Shown here: in pieces, positions 59,452 through 64,000 of the stretch
Layout of the letters: every line of letters starts with the position of its first letter
How positions within the stretch are numbered: the stretch's first letter is position 1
Assembly (NCBI GenBank): GCA_964469155.1
Contig: CAYXXU010000001.1
Location: 110,138-174,137 of the forward strand
Direction: 5' to 3'
DNA length: 64,000 bases
Origin: CAIWKO01 sp964469155
Lineage (GTDB): Bacteria > Bacteroidota > Bacteroidia > Bacteroidales > CAIWKO01
Translations under genes and position numbers: made by a program
The notes under the pieces: model-generated
Told to the model about the DNA's origin: nothing
The model's database searches: none
The model's input: the letters and a program-made list of their open reading frames with translations, nothing else

Positions 59452-60918
59452 TTATTTCTTTTCTGAGGGTTTGTAAGTCACCTTACGCCATTTGGAGGCC
59501 ACATCCTTTTGAAATGCGGCTTTCTCTGCGATGATTGATTTCATATCGAGACCTATCAGGGCCTGTGCCTTTGTTTTATCAGAAATATCGGGAATAGGGA
59601 AGGGAAGTGTAACATTATGCCTTACCAATATCTCCACCAATTGCAGGCGGGCTTCCTGTGAGCGCTGTATGGATGTAGCCAAAACACGCAGTGATTCTAC
59701 AGGCGAATGAAAACCCATACTGTTGGCTGCTGCCACCCAGTCCCAGCGCCATTGCGCTGAACGTATCAAATCCTGTACGGGTTTAAGTTCAGCATCAGTA
59801 GCGCCTTTTTCCAAAGCTATTTTAACACCTACATGAACCATAAACAGGTTCTTCTCGGCAATTCTGCGGACACTTTCCACCTTATCCTGAATATCATAAA
59901 CCGTCTGCCGCAGTTTATCCTCGCTTTCGCGATGGCATACCTGGCAGGATCCTGAAATATTGTTCAAAGGGCTTTGTATCTTGTGATTGGTATATTTTAC
60001 CCCACCCTCTCTTATGTATGGCATATGACAATCGGCACAGGCCACATCGCGCTGTGCATGAATTCCCGTCAGGTATAGTTCAAAATCAGGGTGCTGGGCC
60101 TTCAGCACAGGAGTTTTGCTGAATGCATGGGTGAAATCGACATGTTGCACCGAATCGTAATACAACTCCATGTCATCGGCCGTAGTGCCTTTATCCCAGG
60201 GAAAAGTGAGGTATTTGCCATCGCCTTTGAAATAATATTCCACATGACACTGAGCACAAACCAGCGAACGCATTTCCTGATGGGTAGCATTATCAATGTT
60301 TTTACCCATTCGCTCATAGGCTTCGATCAGAGCAGGACGCGTGATGCGCAGGTTCATGGTTTTAGGATCATGACAATCCTGACATCCGATAGGGTTGGTA
60401 ACTTCTGCTCCTAAATCAACCCATTTGCCATGATAAAATTTTTCAGCACCCATTTTGTTCATTAGCCTGGGCACATCAGTGCTTTTGCACGACCAGCAGG
60501 TAGCCGGTTGTGGTTGTACGGTACGCAAAGTGTTTTTAATATCTTCAATAGCATGTCCATGCCCCCTGCCCTGCTGATAATCTTTAGAAAAGGCATAGCC
60601 TGCCCACAGCACAACCAGTTCGGGGTATTTCTGCAAATAATCTACCCTGGCGCCTCCTCCGTGTTTGCTGGCAAAAGTGGTGTCGAGGGTCGCCATATAC
60701 GATTCGTATTCACGCGGAAAGTTCTGTCCCCAGATAGCATTATCGGGTTCCCAATCAGGTATCTCTTTTACTGTCTGGAAATACAGTTTCGATTCGCTTC
60801 GCCTCTCAATAATAGAGGATGCGAACAAGCCAATCAAAAATACTATCACTATCGTTATCAGAAACAATAACCAATTCACCCAGGGGCGTTTTTTTGATAT
60901 CTCGCGAATAGACTTCAT
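59452..60918 (-). CDS. nrfA: Ammonia-forming cytochrome c nitrite reductase, catalytic subunit
   Basis: NrfA reduces nitrite to ammonium with six electrons in the periplasm. The 488-aa pentahaem protein has the diagnostic lysine-ligated active-site haem CWSCK at 141-145. Four CxxCH haems follow: CQDCH 179-183, CAQCH 221-225, CADCH 294-298 and CQVCH 325-329. An N-terminal membrane-anchor/signal segment (WLLFLITIVIVFLIGLF, about 16-32) is present. It follows nrfH by 4 bp. The pair supports respiratory nitrite ammonification or nitrite detoxification under anoxia. Confidence 0.97.
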   Translation of the reverse strand: MKSIREISKKRPWVNWLLFLITIVIVFLIGLFASSIIERRSESKLYFQTVKEIPDWEPDNAIWGQNFPREYESYMATLDTTFASKHGGGARVDYLQKYPELVVLWAGYAFSKDYQQGRGHGHAIEDIKNTLRTVQPQPATCWSCKSTDVPRLMNKMGAEKFYHGKWVDLGAEVTNPIGCQDCHDPKTMNLRITRPALIEAYERMGKNIDNATHQEMRSLVCAQCHVEYYFKGDGKYLTFPWDKGTTADDMELYYDSVQHVDFTHAFSKTPVLKAQHPDFELYLTGIHAQRDVACADCHMPYIREGGVKYTNHKIQSPLNNISGSCQVCHRESEDKLRQTVYDIQDKVESVRRIAEKNLFMVHVGVKIALEKGATDAELKPVQDLIRSAQWRWDWVAAANSMGFHSPVESLRVLATSIQRSQEARLQLVEILVRHNVTLPFPIPDISDKTKAQALIGLDMKSIIAEKAAFQKDVASKWRKVTYKPSEKK

Positions 60919-60922
60919 AATC

Positions 60923-61534
60923 TTAGTTTTTATAATGAATACTTTGTTTGTTTTCTTTCATCACTGACTTATGCAACCATTCAGGCACCACCGATTTTAG
61001 CTTTGGCACCAAGGCAAAAGGATACGATCCCAGGCTGTTGACACTTCCGTGGGGTACTTCGCGATGACAATCCCAACAGCGATGACCTTTGCCTTCTTTA
61101 TGATTTTTGCCCGTTACCTCGGTAAGCGCCACCATACTGATAAGTTCGGCATGACATCGTTTGCAGTTATCCTGAACCACGTTGATGCCTGCTTCTTTTA
61201 TTTGTATCACCTGGGGTTCGAGCCTCAGGGTGAACATGGTTGCATGACGCAAACCGTCTTTGGCCTTGAAAAAATATTTGTTCAGAAAATTATTATGAGG
61301 AACATGGCATTCGTTGCAGTTGGTTACCCGAAAATGACTGCTATGAGCCCAGGAAGCATACTGCGGATACATCACATGGCAGTTGATACAGGTTTTTGGA
61401 TCGTCAGAAAGATAAGAACCCACATTCGAAATATAAACCACCAGCAAAATCAATCCCACAAAGATACCCGAAAGTATACTTACAATAGTTTTCCATTGCT
61501 CAGGGGGAAACAGAAAATTAAAAAGCTTCTTCAT
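60923..61534 (-). CDS. nrfH: Cytochrome c nitrite reductase, membrane-anchored small subunit
   Basis: NrfH is a NapC/NirT-type tetrahaem quinol dehydrogenase that feeds electrons from menaquinol to NrfA. The 203-aa protein has one N-terminal transmembrane helix (TIVSILSGIFVGLILLVVYI, about 16-35) and four haem motifs: CINCH 49-53, CNECH 73-77, CKRCH 124-128 and CWDCH 153-157. It is the first gene of the nrfHA operon. Only an imperfect -7 box (TATCTTTA, 61558-61565) is seen upstream. Confidence 0.96.
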   Translation of the reverse strand: MKKLFNFLFPPEQWKTIVSILSGIFVGLILLVVYISNVGSYLSDDPKTCINCHVMYPQYASWAHSSHFRVTNCNECHVPHNNFLNKYFFKAKDGLRHATMFTLRLEPQVIQIKEAGINVVQDNCKRCHAELISMVALTEVTGKNHKEGKGHRCWDCHREVPHGSVNSLGSYPFALVPKLKSVVPEWLHKSVMKENKQSIHYKN

Positions 61535-61636
61535 TCACTGAAGGTTTTTTCAGGGGATAAAGATAATGATTTTTTGATATTCCAAAAAAATACTGCTTTT
61601 TGGCTGATGCTCCGAGAGAGGCTATCGCTTTTAATA

Positions 61637-61667
61637 GTGGGGGCGCGACTTTGAGTCGTACTCCCAC
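61637..61667. repeat. Intergenic hairpin upstream of nrfH
   Basis: GTGGG..CGACT-ttg-AGTCG..CCCAC forms a near-perfect stem-loop with two internal mismatched positions. It lies about 100 bp upstream of nrfH, beyond its likely promoter. A related GCGCGGGGGTAAGTCGCGC sequence is at about 63,820. Confidence 0.55.
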
Positions 61668-61728
61668 TTTCTATACGTTTTGGACTAAAGCCCGGATTAT
61701 AGAGTATTGGTTAACCCTTCTTTTTTTA

Positions 61729-61855
61729 AACCGCAAAGAGGCACAAAGGTTTTCGCAAAGTGCGCAAAGCTGACTTAGCGAACTTCGCGTATCTTTTTCT
61801 TTGCGTTCTTCGCGGTTAATTCTTCTTTTTTTTACCACAAAGAAAGCACGAAGGA
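61729..61855. repeat. Dispersed AACCGCAAAG...CTTTGCG...CGCGGTT element (copy 2)
   Basis: It begins AACCGCAAAGAGGCACAAAGG and reaches TTTGCGTTCTTCGCGGTT at 61817, so its ends are inverted copies of AACCGC. It continues into TTCTTCTTTTTTTTACCACAAAG. Copy 3 at 63878-64000 follows it closely over more than 120 bp. A half copy (right end only) lies at 61976-62027. Confidence 0.7.
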
Positions 61856-62482
61856 TATCACTAAGGATCACAAAGGGTTTCTTCTTTTTTTTCACCACAT
61901 AGGCATCCCGACACTTTGTGTGCGGGACAGGCTATAGAAACATAGAGGAAAAAGAATGCATAAGGGCACATAGAGGAGTTTCTTAGCGAACTTCGAGTAT
62001 TTTTTTCTTTGCGTTCTTCGCGGTTAATTCTTCTTTTTTGTCTTCTTTTGGAATTTTCTTACCTTTCAGAACCGTAATTCGTTCGTCAAATTTTGCCCCA
62101 TCCCTAAAGGGAGATTTGACAAACTAATTACTCCTGTCAATAAAAATTCTTTACCGGCTTTTCCATCCTTTAGGAACGAGGCAAAGAAAAGTTGGTAAAG
62201 AATTTTATTCCGGTCAGTCAGAGCCGTTTTTCATGTTAAATCTTAAATTTTGAAAACCCATAAGAATAACGTGTCGAAGACGACCGGAAGGATCTTTTTC
62301 TTCAGTCCCACTTCGACACGCTTCTCTCAGGAATCCTCAATTAATAAAGAATTTTTCAGGAAAAGCGGCTCTGTGTGACTCTTTGTATAGTAATTTTTTA
62401 TCTTTTGGGTTGACTTCTTAGTGAAATATACTCATCCTACGACTAACCTTTTCCATGCCGGCGAGACATAGGCGACATAAAA
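61856..62482. other. Intergenic region with repeat fragments and an inverted repeat
   Basis: No gene supported. It holds the half copy of the AACCGC element (61976-62027) and an imperfect hairpin whose arms AAAATTCTTTACC (62143-62155) and GGTAAAGAATTTT (62194-62206) are perfectly complementary. Confidence 0.5.
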
Positions 62483-62896
62483 CTAAATCTTTTGGAAGGT
62501 CAGCAGATCGGTGCCTCCATTTCCGCCGCTAACGTCCTCCAGACGCATTTTAGTGGTGGTTTTTTCAATAATATGCCAGTCGTCGTTCAGTTTGTCGAAG
62601 GGTGAGATGGCGCCGAAATTCAATACCAACTTCTCCTGACTATCGTCGCTACCTTCAGTCCAACTGCCCGTGACCGTTTGCGACGACCGCACTGCCGACA
62701 CACTTCCACCCGAATTGAAATGAAAACTGTAATCAGTAAAATAATAGGTTTCGTCGGTTCCGCTGTCGTTGTAAAGTGTTACTTTCCAATCACCATTCTG
62801 CAGAATATCTGAGGGACTGCTGTCGTCTTTTTTGCACGATGTAAGGCCTGCGGCTGTCAATAGCACTGCCAGACTTAATAATTTGAGATGTTTCAT
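62483..62896 (-). CDS. Small lipoprotein, lipocalin-like
   Basis: The 137-aa product has a lipoprotein signal peptide with lipobox LTSC (Cys about 21), followed by KKDDSSPSD, a typical Bacteroidota surface-export-like acidic start. The mature part resembles the lipocalin-like fold of small Bacteroidota lipoproteins: GDWKVTLYNDSGTDETYYF, HFNSGGSVSAV, TGSWTEGSDDSQEKLVLNF. No ligand or partner can be inferred. It is transcribed alone on the minus strand. Confidence 0.75.
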   Translation of the reverse strand: MKHLKLLSLAVLLTAAGLTSCKKDDSSPSDILQNGDWKVTLYNDSGTDETYYFTDYSFHFNSGGSVSAVRSSQTVTGSWTEGSDDSQEKLVLNFGAISPFDKLNDDWHIIEKTTTKMRLEDVSGGNGGTDLLTFQKI

Positions 62897-63048
62897 TAGG
62901 TTTGTTTTTTTAAAATAATGGTCAGAAGGGTTTTGTAACGCGGTGACTGTATATAATTAACCCAAAAGTAAATACATTTATTTTGGCCACTCCCGAAGGG
63001 CTGCCAGGGGCACAAGGCACCAGATCACCAAAATACAACAATGGATAC

Positions 63049-63657
63049 CTATTGAACATAAAATTTAACCGAAAGGGTTTTCTTTTGATCGGTGAGCAAT
63101 CGCAGTATGTATAGTCCTTTTGGCAATGCCGCATCGGATATAGTCAACTGGCTGTTGCCCCCCGAAAAAGCGGCAGAGGTTTCGTACACATTTTTACCTG
63201 CCACATCGTAGATACTGATCGTACCTGAAAAGGAAGCGGGGCTTTGCGAAAATAGACGAATTACCTTACTGTCTGTATAACACCACAGGCCTTCGGGAAT
63301 ATTCAGGCTGTTTGCCTCAATACCCGTTGAACCCGGGGTTTGGAATTTACCGGTCATGCCCATACTTTCGTGAATGGAACACATATACTCGTATTCGCCG
63401 GGCAGCGTAACCACATATTCGAATGAAGGATTGGAAGCCGTAAGCGGACTGTCCCACGAGGCTGCTCCTGCAGGTATGTTTTTATTGGTGGTGGTATGAA
63501 CCCCGTCGCTCCATACCCAGCGAATGGTATCACCTATATTGACAGTGATCAGATTGGGGGTAAAGGTAAAACCGCTTTGGGTAATTACATGTTTGGCGGC
63601 CTGAACCATTTGAAATCCAAGCACTATAGCCATGAAGAGTAGAAATTTTATTTTCAT
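63049..63657 (-). CDS. T9SS-secreted cupredoxin (plastocyanin-like)
   Basis: From the ATG at 63657 the product is 202 aa: signal peptide (MKIKFLLFMAIVLGFQMVQA), then a plastocyanin/azurin-type domain and a C-terminal T9SS sorting domain (ISIYDVAGKNVYET ... GLYILRLLTDQKKTLSVKFYVQ). Copper ligands are visible: His in SDGVHTTTN, then Cys, His and Met in YMCSIHESMGM. It may carry electrons or copper at the cell surface; proximity to nrfHA is suggestive only. The 14-codon upstream extension was rejected because a -7 box lies in it. Confidence 0.87.
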   Translation of the reverse strand: MKIKFLLFMAIVLGFQMVQAAKHVITQSGFTFTPNLITVNIGDTIRWVWSDGVHTTTNKNIPAGAASWDSPLTASNPSFEYVVTLPGEYEYMCSIHESMGMTGKFQTPGSTGIEANSLNIPEGLWCYTDSKVIRLFSQSPASFSGTISIYDVAGKNVYETSAAFSGGNSQLTISDAALPKGLYILRLLTDQKKTLSVKFYVQ

Positions 63658-63696
63658 TTGTGTAGGTTTTTGATTTTTATTTAGAATAATTTCTAA

Positions 63697-63704
63697 CAAA
63701 GTTA
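63697..63704 (-). promoter_or_regulatory. -7 box (TAACTTTG) of the cupredoxin gene
   Basis: TAACTTTG on the minus strand, 39 bp before the ATG at 63657. Confidence 0.45.
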
Positions 63705-63877
63705 AGAATTTTTTTGCTATTTATAACAATTCTAAATTAAATTTTTTATTCCCCGATGAGAGAGCTGTAAAACTTTTTGGGTTTAGATTTTCGGATTATC
63801 ACCATGGGGGTGCGATCCAAATGATCAGCGCGGGGGTAAGTCGCGCTTCCACCTATTAGAAGGGCAGAGTTTTTTTT

Positions 63878-64000
63878 AACCGCAATATGGCGCAAAGATT
63901 TTGCAAAGTGCGCAAAGCTGACTTGTCGAACTTCGCGTATCTTTTTCTTTGCGTTCTTCGCGGTGAATTCTTCTTTTTTTTACCACAAAGGAAGCACGAA
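63878..64000. repeat. Dispersed AACCGCAATATGG...CGCGGT element (copy 3, runs off window)
   Basis: It matches copy 2 (61729-61855), including the GCAAAGTGCGCAAAGCTGAC and AACTTCGCGTATCTTTTTCT segments and the trailing TTTACCACAAAG. The region 63705-63877 before it shows no gene. Confidence 0.7.

Overview
The window is chromosomal DNA of a member of the phylum Bacteroidota. The evidence is: TAnnTTTG -7 boxes (the Bacteroidota sigma-A element) 2-25 bp before many start codons; several secreted proteins ending in a type IX secretion (T9SS) C-terminal sorting domain; a TonB-dependent receptor with an N-terminal CarboxypepD-like domain; and the glycogen synthase-phosphorylase fusion typical of the phylum. 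I cannot place it below phylum. No rRNA, tRNA, CRISPR array or insertion sequence was seen.

Layout. 1-11,000: end of an XdhC-like gene, a secreted SH3-like protein, M16 peptidase, aroA, aroB, proline dehydrogenase, rubrerythrin, a UbiA-family prenyltransferase and Maf. 11,056-27,325 and 32,517-41,820: a large biosynthetic gene cluster, described below, split by a frameshifted T9SS propeller-like protein and a TonB-dependent receptor. 41,883-50,229: secreted and conserved hypothetical proteins, then a tight operon bcp-recA-TPR lipoprotein-S9 peptidase. 50,408-54,670: the glycogen synthase/phosphorylase fusion. 54,961-57,137: an exosortase H system with its own IPTL-CTERM substrate. 57,928-63,657: T9SS proteins, the nrfHA nitrite reductase pair and a cupredoxin.

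Biosynthetic cluster. Four transcription units appear to build, decorate and export a type II fatty-acid/polyketide-like product. The first (15,417 to 11,056, minus) has two active ketosynthases, an acyl carrier protein (ACP) and two ketosynthase-like proteins lacking catalytic residues. The second (27,325 to 18,404, minus) has FabG, a third active ketosynthase, an ACP, an LpxL-like acyltransferase, a radical SAM protein, a hotdog protein without histidine, a small HTH-like protein, a BtrH-like acyltransferase, an ABC exporter and a 4HBT thioesterase. The third is a single radical SAM gene (33,857 to 32,517, minus). The fourth (33,943-41,820, plus) has a glycosyltransferase, a second ABC exporter, a second HTH-like/BtrH-like pair, a third ACP, a sulfotransferase and a PaaK-like ligase. 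Ketosynthases, reductase and dehydratase-like protein without an enoyl reductase recall aryl polyene/flexirubin clusters, but no aromatic ammonia lyase, DarA/DarB or KAS III is in the window. The product is unknown.

Intergenic DNA is unusually structured. Five tandem arrays with unrelated unit sequences share a repeat period of 21 bp. Four lie between converging gene ends and one in a divergent gap. One of them is built into a 63-bp higher-order repeat. There is also a 248-bp MITE-like element and several dispersed palindromic families.
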